Source of the DNA: Candidatus Desulfaltia sp.
GTDB taxonomy: Bacteria; Desulfobacterota; Desulfobacteria; Desulfobacterales; ETH-SRB1
Assembly: GCA_030656555.1 (NCBI GenBank)
Contig: JAUSPN010000078.1
Span: 1 to 48,931 of the forward strand
Reading direction: 5' to 3'
DNA: 48,931 nt
In this document: positions 35,392-45,633 of the stretch, piece by piece
Layout: every line of letters begins with the position of its first letter
Position numbering within the stretch: position 1 is the stretch's first letter
Program-made: the position numbers and the translations under genes
Notes under the pieces: model-generated
Database searches by the model: none
Told to the model about the DNA's origin: nothing
Seen by the model: the letters and a program-made list of their open reading frames with translations, nothing else

Positions 35392-35427
35392 AAAAGGGGA
35401 GAAGATAAAAATCTCCTCCCCTTTTTT
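35392..35427 (-). terminator. Intrinsic terminator after fdhB
   Basis: AAAAGGGGAGAAGAT (35392-35406), loop AAAA, and 35411-35425 form a 15-bp stem with one mismatch. On the minus strand the hairpin ends in a T-rich stretch (complement of 35392-35395). It lies 24 bp past the fdhB stop and separates fdhAB from fdhE. Confidence 0.82.
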
Positions 35428-35450
35428 AATTAATTACTTAAATTTAATAA

Positions 35451-36170
35451 TTAAAGCAGACGCGAAGTAATATTCGTCAACGGGCGAATCATCCGCTTCA
35501 ATGCCATCTGCCTTGTAATGTCAAAAACAGCATTTGAGGCCATAGCATTCTTGCAATACAGTTTTGGCTCATAAGCTACAAGATAAATAACACTTACAGT
35601 ATCTTCATCAATTAGCATGGCCTTTGGATTTTTCTTTTTAACCTCTCCAAGACGCTTTTTTGCAAGAGCAAGGATCTCATCCCGATCTCCGAAAGTCATG
35701 GCGCCTGTCGGGCATGTTTGAACACATGCCGGAAGCAGTCCGTTTTCAACCCTGTCTAAGCACATATCGCACTTTGCAAGTGTGCCGTCGGCTGCTTTCC
35801 GCGGAACATTATAAGGACATGCTTCAATAATTGCAGCAGTGTTCAAACGCTTGGTGTTTGCCGTAAATATAATGGCACCTGTCTTATCATCCCTGAATAT
35901 AGCGCCTGGATCTCCTGCTGTTTCAAGGCATGGCGCTTCAATACAGTGACGGCACTGTTCAGGAAAGAAGAGCCAGTTTAACTTGCCGTCAATAACCTGC
36001 TCACGCATTCTAACCACTTTATAAGTTATAAAGGATAGATCTGCGGGGTTCTCGTAAGTTCCACGGTTTTTAGTTTCTTCTGCGGGAAGGTCATGCCACT
36101 GCTTACAGGCTACCTGACATCCTCTGCAGGCCGTGCAAATAGTTGTATCTACGAAAAATGACTTACTCAT
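35451..36170 (-). CDS. fdhB: Formate dehydrogenase iron-sulfur subunit
   Basis: 239 residues. Four ferredoxin-type Cys clusters: CTACRGCQVACKQW (from residue 12), CRHCIEAPC, CPYNVPR...CDMCLDRV and CVQTCPTG. It carries electrons from the FdhA cluster to a periplasmic acceptor. There is no Tat signal and no C-terminal membrane anchor, so it should be exported by hitch-hiking on FdhA as a soluble two-subunit enzyme. AAGGAGG before the ATG; 14 bp after fdhA. Confidence 0.95.
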   Translation of the reverse strand: MSKSFFVDTTICTACRGCQVACKQWHDLPAEETKNRGTYENPADLSFITYKVVRMREQVIDGKLNWLFFPEQCRHCIEAPCLETAGDPGAIFRDDKTGAIIFTANTKRLNTAAIIEACPYNVPRKAADGTLAKCDMCLDRVENGLLPACVQTCPTGAMTFGDRDEILALAKKRLGEVKKKNPKAMLIDEDTVSVIYLVAYEPKLYCKNAMASNAVFDITRQMALKRMIRPLTNITSRLL

Positions 36171-36184
36171 TCAGCTCACCTCCT

Positions 36185-39100
36185 TTATTTCTTGGTTACG
36201 TTGACCATAAAGGCCTTGGATTCAGGTATCCTGGTATTTGGATCACCGGTCGACGGGGTGAGCAGGTTAACGCTCTCCTCAGTGCCGCTTTCAGGCCAGC
36301 GCCATCCAAAATTCCAGGGAACACCAACCTGGTGAATAGTTTTTCCGGCTATGTTGAAAGGTTTAAAACGCTTTGTTACAATAGCCGTACACTCAAGGGC
36401 ACCACGAGCAGATGAAACATCGACCCGTTCTCCATTATTAATGCCTTTGAGTTTGGCAAGCTCCTCGCTCATTTCAACAAAGACCTGTGGCTGAAGTTCG
36501 AGCAGCCAAGGCTGTGGACGCGTCATGAGACCTGACTGCCAGTGCTCTGATACACGGTATGTTGTGCAGACAATCGGGAACCTGGGATCGCATGTCATAT
36601 GTGCATCAGCATCTGTTCCATATACAGGCGCAACAGGACTCATGCGCTGTTTGCTCATGAGGTTCTTTTCAATAGGACATTCCAGCGGTTCGTAATGTTC
36701 CGGGAACGGACCATCAGCGAGGCCAGGACCAAATATTTGCGCATGCCCATGCTTTCTCATGATAAATGGATGTTTTGAATCCGTTCTCTTTGTTCCGTCA
36801 GGATTCTCGAGAGGATACCATCCACCGTCCGGAACGTCTCCGATCCACTTACTTGAGACATACTTGCCGTCTTTGGCCTCTCCTGCGAATCTGATAACCC
36901 AGTCTTTTTTGTCCCACGGCTCTCCTTTAAGATCAACAGAAGCCCGGTTGTAAATAATTCTCCTGTTGACCGGCCAGCACCACGCAAACTCAGGATAAAG
37001 ACCGATGTTGTTTGCCGCATCTACTTTGCTGCGCCTGGCTGACATGTTTCCTTTTTCCGTGTAGCTGTTGCAGTAAAGCCAGTTTGCAGACGAGGTTGAA
37101 CCGTCAGCCTGCAGGAATGCAAAGCTCGGAACAAGGGTTCCCTTTTTATAAAGTTTATCTTTTATGGTAACATCTTCCTGGAAGTAGCCGTTTATCTCTT
37201 TAGCTACCTTGTGCGGATCATACAGGCCGTCCGTCATATAATCCCATTTCAGGTTAAGTATCGGCTCAGGAAAGGCGCCGCCTTCCTTGTAAACCTCTTT
37301 GATTTTATAGCCTAATTCCATTATAATGTCGCCGTCAGAGAGGCTGTTTCCAAGCGGTTTGGGTCCCATATAACGCCACTGCATCCATCTGCCGCTGTTG
37401 GTAATGCTGCCTTCCTTTTCAACCGACACGCATGCCGGAAGCATAAAAACCTCGGTCTTTATTGTGGAAGGATTCTTTCCAGGCCCTTTCCAGAATGAGC
37501 CTGTTTCATTGTCAAAAAGGTTGACATTGACCATCCATTCAAGATTTTCCATGGCCTTGCGTGTCTTGTTTGAATTTGCGCCGCTACAGGCCGGATTCAT
37601 ACCCCAGGCAAAGAATCCCTTAAAATTACCCTTGTACATTTCATCAAAAAGGGTCAACCAGGAATAATCGGTCCCATCGTCAACCTTTGGCATCCAGTCA
37701 TACCCGAAATCGTTCGCTTTAGTGGCGTTTTCGCCAAAGTACGATTTTAAGAGACTGACCGAATACTTGGGATAATTCTGCCACCAGTTGGCTGAAAGCG
37801 GATCCTTGCTTATTGGGGTCCACTTTTTGTTGTATTCAGCAAGCGATGTGTTCGATGCCCTTGGAGTCTTAAGATATCCTGGCCAGATATGCCAGAGCAG
37901 ACACTGATCCGTGGAACCCTGTACATTTGACTCGCCTCGCAGAGCATTAATACCACCGCCTGCAACACCCATATTCCCCAAAAGGAGCTGTATTATCGCC
38001 ATTGTCCTGATATTCTGGACGCCAACAGTATGCTGCGTCCAACCCATGGCATACATGGATGTGCCGGCTTTTCCTGTGGCTCCGGTAGCAGCATAGGTCT
38101 TGTAAACCTCTGTAAGACCGGCTTCCGGGCTTCCGGTAATTTTGGAAACCAGCTTTGTATTATATCTGCTGTAATGTTGCTTTAAAAGATTCAGTACGCA
38201 ACGGCTGTCTTTTAAAGAACGGTCCAGCTTGGGGACACCGTTTGCGTCCATATCAAAAGTCCACGTGCCTTTGTCATATTTCCTGTTTTTTGCTTCATAG
38301 CCGGAAAACAGACCATCGCTAAACTTAAATTCCTTTCCAACTATAAAAGGAGCGTTTGTATAATTGGCCACATACTCTTTATTATAGAGTTTGTTGTCCA
38401 AGATATACTTTATCATGCCACCAAGAAAGGCAATATCAGTGCCTGAACGCATAGGAACGTAGATATCGGCCTTTGAAGATGTTCTTGTAAACCTTGGATC
38501 GACACTTATGACCTTTGCGCCGTTTCTTTGTGCCTCGGTAACATACTTGAATGATATGGGGTGATTTTCTGCAGCATTACTTCCCATGATAAGTATGCAA
38601 TCGCTGTTTTTGATGTCAATCCAGTGATTTGTCATTGCGCCGCGTCCGAACGACTCTGCCAGAGCCGCAACAGTAGCGCTATGTCAGATACGGGCCTGAT
38701 GTTCAATATAGACAAGTCCGATTGCTCGCATCAGAGCCTGGTAAATCCAGCACTCCTCGTTATCCATGGCAGCACTTCCAACCGAAACAATATTTGTTGA
38801 CCGGTTTACCACCTGCCCTTTGGCATTTTTGTATTCAAATGCCGCATCCCTTGTCTTTTTAACTCTTTCGGCGATTTGGGTCAGCGACCAGTCCCATGAA
38901 ACCTTTTTCCACTCTTTAGCATACGGCGCTCTGTACATGGGCTCAACAAGTCTGTTTTCATTCTCAGTAAGCTGAGAGATCGAAGCGCCCTTTGAACAAA
39001 GCGAACCCCTGTTGATTACATGGTCCGGATCACCTTCGATGTTGATGACACGACCGTCGCCCTTCTTACTGGTATGCACAATAGCACCGCATCCCACCGC

Positions 39101-39259
39101 GCAATAGCAGCAGATTGTGGTGGTCTCTTTGGCATACTTTGTCTTGAGCATTTGCGCATGGGCTTTGACCGGTGAAAGGTCAAACCCAAGGCCGCTTACC
39201 GCAAGACCGGCTGCCGAAGCACCAGTAATTTGGATAAACTCCCTTCGAGTAACGTTCAT
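36185..39259 (-). CDS. fdhA: Selenocysteine-containing formate dehydrogenase catalytic subunit
   Basis: 1024 residues with an in-frame UGA at 38684-38686 read as selenocysteine 192 in the active-site sequence EHQARI-U-HSATVAALAESFGRGAMTN. A plain gene caller would split it there. Tat signal at the N-terminus (TRREFIQITGASAAGLAVSG) and a 4Fe-4S motif CCYCAVGCGAIV...GSLCSKG precede the molybdopterin domains; the C-terminal cap ends near NVTKK. AAGGAGG lies before the ATG. A small hairpin (UUGC / GCAG with a 7-nt loop) begins 14 nt after the UGA, where a bacterial SECIS belongs. Oxidises formate to CO2 in the periplasm. moaA lies immediately upstream. Confidence 0.96.
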
Positions 39260-39303
39260 AAACTCTACCTCCTTTTTAAATCTCCGGTTAATATTAATTA
39301 ATA

Positions 39304-40329
39304 TTATCCACCAATTGCCGACATCTGCCCCGCGACTTTGCCGGGTTGATTACAGGCAATGTTGTGATCAAATGGTTTGTGGCTTACAGCTCGCAAAAAC
39401 ACATCGGCCAGCTCGCTGTCAAGACATCCCTTTCTGAGAGGGTTTTTAAGATCATCTTGACGATCTGACAAAAGGCATGCTCGCAGTTGGCCACTTGCCG
39501 TTAATCTCAAACGATTGCATTGTTTGCAGAAATGGCGGCTTATTGCATCAATGAAACCGATTTCCCCTTTTGCGCCTTTAAACTTATAACGCTTTGCAGG
39601 ACCGTCATTGATTCCGTTTTTAACAGGAATTAATTCCCCTATTTCATTGATGCGTTTTTTTATTTCAGGAGCAAGCAATTGCTTGCCGATATTATTAGTA
39701 CGAGGAATTCCTATCGGCATGTACTCGATAAATCGAATATGAAACGGATAAGAAAAAGATAATTTGGCAATATCTGTTAATTCATCATCGTTGATTCCAT
39801 TTAGTGGAACGACATTAATTTTTATAGGACTAAAGCCCTCCCTTTGGGCTGATTCTATGCCTTCCCAGACCTGATCGAACATGTCGTGCCCTGTTATGTC
39901 TTTATATTTTTGTCTGCTTAATGTATCCATGCTGACATTGATTCTTTTTATGCCGGCTGATTTAATTTTTTTAATATTATCTCTCAATAAAACACCGTTG
40001 GTTGTTAGAGACACATCCGCAACGCCCCTTATCTTAGTTAACTCGCCAAGAAAATCATAAACCCCTTTTCGTATAAGTGGTTCTCCACCGGTAATTCGGA
40101 CCTTGGATATTCCAAGCCGCACCCCGATCCTGACAAGACGCAGGATTTCTTCATATCTTAAAATTTCTTTATGCGGAAGGCGTTGATGTATATCATCAGG
40201 AACGCAGTATATGCATCGCAGATTGCAACGGTCGGTAATAGAAATACGCAAATAGTTCAAGCATCGATTGTGCTTGTCGATTAATTTTATACCTGGTAAT
40301 TTTATTAAACCATCGTTACGCTTATACAT
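39304..40329 (-). CDS. moaA: GTP 3',8-cyclase MoaA
   Basis: 341 residues from the ATG at 40329; the frame is open to a TTG at 40356. Radical-SAM cluster CNLRCIYC (C35, C39, C42), GGEPLIRKG, and the second C-terminal cluster CKQCNRLRLTASGQLRACL; ends in the required Gly-Gly (SAIGG). First step of molybdopterin synthesis, supplying the cofactor of FdhA, whose gene starts 44 bp downstream. Binding site weak (AAAGA). Confidence 0.95.
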   Translation of the reverse strand: MYKRNDGLIKLPGIKLIDKHNRCLNYLRISITDRCNLRCIYCVPDDIHQRLPHKEILRYEEILRLVRIGVRLGISKVRITGGEPLIRKGVYDFLGELTKIRGVADVSLTTNGVLLRDNIKKIKSAGIKRINVSMDTLSRQKYKDITGHDMFDQVWEGIESAQREGFSPIKINVVPLNGINDDELTDIAKLSFSYPFHIRFIEYMPIGIPRTNNIGKQLLAPEIKKRINEIGELIPVKNGINDGPAKRYKFKGAKGEIGFIDAISRHFCKQCNRLRLTASGQLRACLLSDRQDDLKNPLRKGCLDSELADVFLRAVSHKPFDHNIACNQPGKVAGQMSAIGG

Positions 40330-40345
40330 GAATTTGTCTTTTTGA

Positions 40346-40368
40346 TATATTTGCAACTATATTTGCAA
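40346..40368. repeat. 11-bp direct repeat in the moaA leader
   Basis: TATATTTGCAA occurs at 40346-40356 and 40358-40368, a 12-bp period that puts both copies nearly on one face of the helix. The second copy is directly before the moaA coding region. A TTGACA (minus strand, 40449-40444) lies about 75 bp upstream as a possible -35 box. Confidence 0.5.
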
Positions 40369-40492
40369 TAAGAGACAACTATGAGGGAACCGAAGATAGA
40401 TGATAACTGTCTAAAAAATATACTTAATACTATAATAAAAATATGTCAATAAATTATTTTTAATCGTTTTCTGCCTTTTAAATGCAAGACAG

Positions 40493-40963
40493 TCAATTTT
40501 CTTCTTCAGAATCAATCTCATCATCTTCTATCTCATCTTCTGCCACTTTAATGGAGCAAACATTTTTTAATATTTTATGATCATCAAAATCATCCTCAAA
40601 CAATTCATCGTCCACGGGCACCTTATCTTCAACTTCTTCTAACTCTATACCATCTTCTATTTTTTTTGAAAACGATATAGCATCATCAAAAAAAAGTTTA
40701 ATGGGTTCTTTGTATCCTGTGCTATACATACTTATAACCGATTCGGCTAATTTGTCTGCATATAACCCAACAGGATACATATTGTTTGTTCTCAACACGG
40801 AGACCAGATGCTTCTCACCTTTTGCAATAGCCGATTCTATATTATTATTGTCGTATGTCTCTTCGCAGACAAGTGAAAAGGTTTCTTTAGTTATTTCTAA
40901 GAACTCTCTAATTATCAACTCGTTTTTTTCGTCATCTTTAAGGATTAAATATTTTTGTTTCAT
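40493..40963 (-). CDS. Hypothetical protein with acidic tail
   Basis: 156 residues, GGAAGG before the ATG. The first 105 residues are an alpha/beta mix (KYLILKDDEKNELIIREFLE; HLVSVLRTNNMYPVGLYADKL); the last 50 are dominated by Asp and Glu. No motif recognised. Lies 52 bp downstream of the MerR-like gene on the same strand, at the end of the ribosomal/PheRS block. Function unknown. Confidence 0.6.
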   Translation of the reverse strand: MKQKYLILKDDEKNELIIREFLEITKETFSLVCEETYDNNNIESAIAKGEKHLVSVLRTNNMYPVGLYADKLAESVISMYSTGYKEPIKLFFDDAISFSKKIEDGIELEEVEDKVPVDDELFEDDFDDHKILKNVCSIKVAEDEIEDDEIDSEEEN

Positions 40964-41015
40964 TATTTACCTTCCAAAATTTTCTGTTGCGGTTCAAATG
41001 TCTTACTTTTAATGA

Positions 41016-41363
41016 TCAGACAAGAAGATCACGGATACTTTTAAGTTCTGATCGGATATCATTGAGTATGTTTGACGAAGAATCCGCTTCTTTTTCAGGC
41101 TGTTTGGATTTAAGATGTTGCTTTGCGCCCTGGATAGTATATTTTTTGTTATGCAAGAGATGCTTGATTTTCAAGATAAGCTCGACATCATTTTTGCTGT
41201 ACAGTCTCTGTCCCGAAGATGTCCTTTTTGGTTTTATCTTTGTGAACTCGGCTTCCCAGAATCGCAATACATATGTTGGAAGCTCTGCGATTTCGCCGAC
41301 CTCTCCTATTTTAAAGTATAGTTTGTCCGGCAATTCTTTTTGATATGGCCTGTTATTTTGCAT
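41016..41363 (-). CDS. MerR-family transcription regulator
   Basis: 115 residues. MerR winged helix: KIGEVGEIAELPTYVLRFWEAEF then RTSSGQRLYSKNDVELILKIKHLL, followed by a short coiled tail. No effector-binding Cys set. Begins 15 bp after pheT, a position where a MerR-like gene is common in this group of bacteria. Target unknown. Confidence 0.9.
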   Translation of the reverse strand: MQNNRPYQKELPDKLYFKIGEVGEIAELPTYVLRFWEAEFTKIKPKRTSSGQRLYSKNDVELILKIKHLLHNKKYTIQGAKQHLKSKQPEKEADSSSNILNDIRSELKSIRDLLV

Positions 41364-41378
41364 ATGTAAAATAATTAA

Positions 41379-43796
41379 TCAAACAGGAAGTATAGCATTA
41401 AATTCCTTTATAAGCCTGCCTGTAATGTTTTTTTGAAGGGAGTTTATCCTTTCATCCTCAAGTGTTTCAAAAGCTGACCTGTATGTTATTCTAAGTGAGA
41501 TGCTTTTTTTGCCGGTCGGGATTGGACTGCCTTCATAAACATCAAATAAATGTAAATTTTCTACCAGATTTTCGTTAAGAACTTCAACACTTTTTATAAT
41601 ATTAAATGCTTCGATATCCTTATCGACAATCAGAGTAACATCTCTGGATGTTGACGGAAACTTTGGCAATGGTTTTGCCGACTTAATATCAGGTATAAGT
41701 TCAATAAGATTATCGGTATTAAGTTCAAAAATATATGCCTGTTGTTTTAGATCATAATTCTTAAGCACCTTAGGAAGAACCTCTCCGAGAATGCCTATTG
41801 ATTTATTTTCAACAAAAAGTTGGGCTGTATGTCCGGGTTTCGTATAACAGCAGTCTTCAGGCTGCATGCTGGTAAACTTTACGTTTGCTATGCACAGATT
41901 TCTTAAAAGTGCTTCAACAACTCCTTTTATGTCATAAAAATCACAGGTTTTCCCCATAGAAAGCCAGGAGTCATCCATTCTGTTTCCAGTCCACAGGCCC
42001 GCCAACATTTCAACCTCATCAGGCTGGCTGTCCTCTTTGCCGGTATTGAAAAAGACATTGCCGATCTCAAACAGCTTAAGATTCTTATTCTGCATAGCCA
42101 TGTTGTAATGCATTGTTTCAAGTAGGCCTGGAATAAGTGACGTCCGCAAAACCGATTGATCCTCTGCAATTGGATTTAATATGTTTATTAAGTGCCTTTT
42201 ATGATCATTTAATTTAAGTTCAAGACGATCGCATGACAATTTGTTGATAAAACTATAGGTTATTGTTTCGGTAAAATCAAGGCCCACAAGCAGGCGCTTG
42301 ACATGATACCTTGAATCGATTTTTTTTGACGGTCTAACAGCTTTGGCCTGTATAAGCGGAAAGGTTGTTTCAATATGGTTATAACCGTAAAGACGCGCAA
42401 TTTCCTCTACAAGGTCTTCAAACCTACTTATATCCACCCTGAAAGATGGCGGAATAACTCGAAGTTGATCATCATCAATCTTTTCAATCTTAAATTCAAT
42501 GGAACTTAAGTATTGCTTAATATCATTTTGGCTTAACTTAGTGCCTAGTCTGCGATTTGTAGCGTCGATGCTAAGGGTGATAACCCTGACAGGAACAGGT
42601 TTTGGATATTCATCAATTGTATTGCCGATTATATTGCCGCCGCAAATTTCTAAAATGAGTTGCGTTGCCCGATTTAACGCAAAGATAGTGCCGTTGGGAT
42701 CTGTTCCGCGTTCAAAACGGTGGGATGCGTCTGTGGCAAGCCCTGTTTTTTTAGAAGTTTTACGAATGCAGATAGGATCAAAATATGCGCTTTCAAGCAA
42801 AATTCTTGTTGTGGACTGTTCAATTTCAGAATTTAATCCGCCCATAACGCCTGCAAGAGCCACCGGTTTTTCACCATCGCAGATCATGAGCATTTCCGGA
42901 GTAAGAAGGCGCTGTTTCTGGTCAAGAGTTGTAAATTTCTCACCTTTTTTAGCTGTTCTGACAACAATTTTATTTTTTGCAAGGTGGTCAAAATCAAAGG
43001 CATGAAGCGGTTGGCCGGTTTCCATCATTACAAAATTAGTGATGTCAACAATATTGTTTATCGGCTTTAACCCTACAGATACCAGGCGGTCCTGAAGCCA
43101 GAAAGGTGACGGCGCAATTTTAACATCAAAAATAAGCCGTGCGCTATATCTTGGGCAAAGATCAGGATCTAATATTGTAACCGAAGTAAAATTTGTAATG
43201 TCTCCATCAGATTCGGGGAGGCTGATCTCAGGGTAGGTTAGCTTTGTAGCTTCAAATGCAGCAATTTCTCGTGCCGTCCCAATTACACTGAGGCAGTCCG
43301 GCCTGTTTGGAGTAAGGTCGATTTCAAGCACAGGGTCTGACAGGTTAAGTGCTTGATGAAGCTTATCTCCAACAGCAAAACTTTCTTCGAGCTCCATTAT
43401 GCCGTTGCTGTTTGCTCCAAGCCCTAATTCAAAAGCGCTGCAAAGCATTCCTTCCGACACCTCTCCACGTATAGAGCATTTTTCCAGTATGGTTCTGTTA
43501 GGAAAAATAGTTCCGGGTAGAGCGCATGGCGCAAGAATACCGTTTTTTACATTTGGCGCGCCACAAACAACAGGAATAACCTGCTTACCTATATCCACAT
43601 TACAAAGCTTAAGCTTATCGGCATTGGGATGTATTCTGATTTCTACAATACGGCCTATGACAACGGTGTTGAGATAGCTGTATCTGTCTGAAACAGATTC
43701 GACTTCAAGTCCTGCCATAGTAAGAGCATCGGCTAAGTCGTCAATATTCTTATTGACGGAGATATAGTCTTTTAACCAGCTTAAACTAACCTTCAT
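41379..43796 (-). CDS. pheT: Phenylalanyl-tRNA synthetase beta subunit
   Basis: 805 residues. N-terminal tRNA-binding domain (VVIGRIVEIRIHPNADKLKLCNVDIG), B3/B4 editing domain (LTPNRPDCLSVIGTAREIAA, CPRYSARLI), B5 domain, and the C-terminal anticodon-binding FDX-ACB domain (FPSTSRDVTLIVDKDI ... DVYEGSPIPTGKKS). Starts one base after the pheS stop. Confidence 0.97.
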   Translation of the reverse strand: MKVSLSWLKDYISVNKNIDDLADALTMAGLEVESVSDRYSYLNTVVIGRIVEIRIHPNADKLKLCNVDIGKQVIPVVCGAPNVKNGILAPCALPGTIFPNRTILEKCSIRGEVSEGMLCSAFELGLGANSNGIMELEESFAVGDKLHQALNLSDPVLEIDLTPNRPDCLSVIGTAREIAAFEATKLTYPEISLPESDGDITNFTSVTILDPDLCPRYSARLIFDVKIAPSPFWLQDRLVSVGLKPINNIVDITNFVMMETGQPLHAFDFDHLAKNKIVVRTAKKGEKFTTLDQKQRLLTPEMLMICDGEKPVALAGVMGGLNSEIEQSTTRILLESAYFDPICIRKTSKKTGLATDASHRFERGTDPNGTIFALNRATQLILEICGGNIIGNTIDEYPKPVPVRVITLSIDATNRRLGTKLSQNDIKQYLSSIEFKIEKIDDDQLRVIPPSFRVDISRFEDLVEEIARLYGYNHIETTFPLIQAKAVRPSKKIDSRYHVKRLLVGLDFTETITYSFINKLSCDRLELKLNDHKRHLINILNPIAEDQSVLRTSLIPGLLETMHYNMAMQNKNLKLFEIGNVFFNTGKEDSQPDEVEMLAGLWTGNRMDDSWLSMGKTCDFYDIKGVVEALLRNLCIANVKFTSMQPEDCCYTKPGHTAQLFVENKSIGILGEVLPKVLKNYDLKQQAYIFELNTDNLIELIPDIKSAKPLPKFPSTSRDVTLIVDKDIEAFNIIKSVEVLNENLVENLHLFDVYEGSPIPTGKKSISLRITYRSAFETLEDERINSLQKNITGRLIKEFNAILPV

Positions 43797-43797
43797 A

Positions 43798-44805
43798 TTA
43801 AAACTGCCTTAAGAATCTTAAATCATTTTCATAGTATTTGCGGATGTCATCAATTCCGTATTTCAGCATGGCAATCCGTTCTATCCCCATCCCAAAGGCA
43901 AATCCTGTGAAAAGCGATGTATCGTATCCGACATTTTCAAAGACAGCAGGGTGAACCAGGCCGGCGCCGATTATCTCAAGCCATCCTGTTTGTGAGCAGA
44001 CCCTGCACCCCTTTCCCCTGCACATGACGCAGCGTATATCAATCTCGGCGCTTGGTTCTGTAAAAGGGAAGAAGCTGGGGCGAAATCTCAGATTTGTTTG
44101 TTCATCAAAAATCTGGTGAATAAAGGTGGTAAGTATTCCCTTGAGATCTCCGAAAGACACGTGCCTGTCCACAAGAAGACCCTCCACCTGTTGAAACATC
44201 GGGGTGTGTGTCAAATCGGAATCACACCTGTAAACCTTGCCGGGAGCAATAATCCTTAATGGAGGCTTCTGCTTTTCCATTATTCTGGGCTGAGTTGGAG
44301 AAGTATGAGTGCGCAGAACTATATTTTGTGATATATAAAAGGTATCCTGCATATCCCTGGCAGGATGATTTTTCGGGATATTAAGGGCTTCAAAATTATA
44401 ATAATCTGTTTCAACTTCAGGCCCTTCAGCTATAGCAAAACCCAGCCTGGAAAAAATATCACATATTCGCATGGTAATTTGTGTAATGGGATGCAAAGAA
44501 CCATGGCCTACAATTCTTCCGGGCAGCGAAACATCAATGCTGTCTTCAATTGCCGCTGACTTGGTTTCTATCTGTATTAATGCTTCTTTGAATGCTTTAT
44601 CCAGGCTCTTTTTTGTTTCATTAGCCTTTTTTCCTGCTTCTGCTCTTTTTTCCTTTGGCAGGTTCGCAACAGTTTTTAAGAATTGAGTAACATCACCTTT
44701 TCGCCCCAGATATCTTACTGAAAGATCATTAATCTTTTTGATGTCAGAAGCGGCCTCAAGCTCTTTAAGCGCATCCTCCTTAATCTGTTCTATGGTTTTA
44801 TTCAC
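43798..44805 (-). CDS. pheS: Phenylalanyl-tRNA synthetase alpha subunit
   Basis: 335 residues, GTG start with AAGGGATG upstream. Class II motifs: motif 2 around TSPTQPRIMEKQKPPLRII, the GLVDRHVSFGDLKG region, and motif 3 GFAFGMGIERIAMLKYG. A C-rich insert CVMCRGKGCRVCSQTGW resembles a zinc knuckle and is seen in some bacterial homologues. Followed directly by pheT. Confidence 0.97.
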   Translation of the reverse strand: MNKTIEQIKEDALKELEAASDIKKINDLSVRYLGRKGDVTQFLKTVANLPKEKRAEAGKKANETKKSLDKAFKEALIQIETKSAAIEDSIDVSLPGRIVGHGSLHPITQITMRICDIFSRLGFAIAEGPEVETDYYNFEALNIPKNHPARDMQDTFYISQNIVLRTHTSPTQPRIMEKQKPPLRIIAPGKVYRCDSDLTHTPMFQQVEGLLVDRHVSFGDLKGILTTFIHQIFDEQTNLRFRPSFFPFTEPSAEIDIRCVMCRGKGCRVCSQTGWLEIIGAGLVHPAVFENVGYDTSLFTGFAFGMGIERIAMLKYGIDDIRKYYENDLRFLRQF

Positions 44806-44863
44806 TTATTGCTTTACATCCCTTATCAGATGGTATCAAAAAGTTGTAACCGTTTACAGTTAT

Positions 44864-44898
44864 CGTTTCATAGTTCACGGTTTTTGAACTATGAAACG
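44864..44898. repeat. 13-bp perfect hairpin before pheS
   Basis: CGTTTCATAGTTC (44864-44876) pairs with 44886-44898 across a 9-nt loop, between rplT and pheS. No T-run directly after it on the minus strand. It could be an attenuator stem or an RNA processing site. Confidence 0.55.
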
Positions 44899-44934
44899 AC
44901 TGAAGCATGTTGGATTTTAATGGTTACTCAGAAT

Positions 44935-45285
44935 TTATATCTGTTGTGCAGCCAGGTTGGCTATCTGTGTAAATGCTAAAGGATCGGATATTGCCAGCTC
45001 TGCAAGCACCTTGCGGTCAAGCTCGATATTTGCAACTTTTAACCCGTGGATGAATTTACTGTATGACATGTCATTCATGCGGGTTGCCGCATTAATCCTG
45101 AGAATCCAGAGTCTTCGAAAATCCCTTTTGCGAACTCTTCGATCCCTATAAGCATACATGAGTGCTTTATCTACAGTATCAGCGGCAGTACGAAATAATT
45201 TGCTGTGGCCTCCACGAAACCCTTTTGCTAATTTTAAAACCTTATTGCGACGTCTTCTTGCTTTAAACCCTCTCTTAATGCGCAT
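44935..45285 (-). CDS. rplT: 50S ribosomal protein L20
   Basis: 116 residues, the family length. Starts [34 protein letters not shown], the classic basic extension, and ends with the globular RNA-binding part ([27 protein letters not shown]). AAAGGAG before the ATG. In E. coli and Bacillus L20 represses this operon. Confidence 0.98.
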   Translation of the reverse strand: MRIKRGFKARRRRNKVLKLAKGFRGGHSKLFRTAADTVDKALMYAYRDRRVRKRDFRRLWILRINAATRMNDMSYSKFIHGLKVANIELDRKVLAELAISDPLAFTQIANLAAQQI

Positions 45286-45404
45286 AATTTACTCCTTTTG
45301 CTATAAGCTTGGCTGCTACTTATAGAACTTAGCTCCACTTCGTTCCGCTTAACAACTCGACCAAAGTCGCTGGAATTTCAATAAGTTGTAGAAATTCCGA
45401 GACG

Positions 45405-45602
45405 TTATGAATTAGGAAGAAGCAGCCGTATTTCCTTTTTGTTGGATTTATCGATAATCTGGCCCTTTCTCAAAGACCTTTTACGTTTGGTGGTCTTTTT
45501 AGTTAGTATATGGCTTGCATTCGATTTTGAAAAGGTGAATTCGCCAGTGCCTGTTTTTTTGAAACGCTTTGCAGCGGATCTGTTTGTCTTGATCTTTGGC
45601 AT
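45405..45602 (-). CDS. rpmI: 50S ribosomal protein L35
   Basis: 65 residues: [20 protein letters not shown] then [16 protein letters not shown], full length. AAAGGAG before the ATG. An 8-bp hairpin (GGAATTTC 45372-45379 with 45391-45398) follows its stop in the 119-bp gap to rplT, which also contains CTATAAG/CTTATAG arms at 45301-45325. Confidence 0.97.
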   Translation of the reverse strand: MPKIKTNRSAAKRFKKTGTGEFTFSKSNASHILTKKTTKRKRSLRKGQIIDKSNKKEIRLLLPNS

Positions 45603-45633
45603 GTTATATTTTCTCCTTTACAGATCAAAAATT

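Noticed and set aside
38684-38686. Nonsense mutation splitting fdhA into two pseudogene parts
   Set aside because: The TGA is at the invariant selenocysteine position and both sides are fully conserved.
40964-41015. tRNA gene suggested by a GGTTCAAATG segment
   Set aside because: Only about 50 bp lie between the genes and no acceptor stem or anticodon arm can be drawn.
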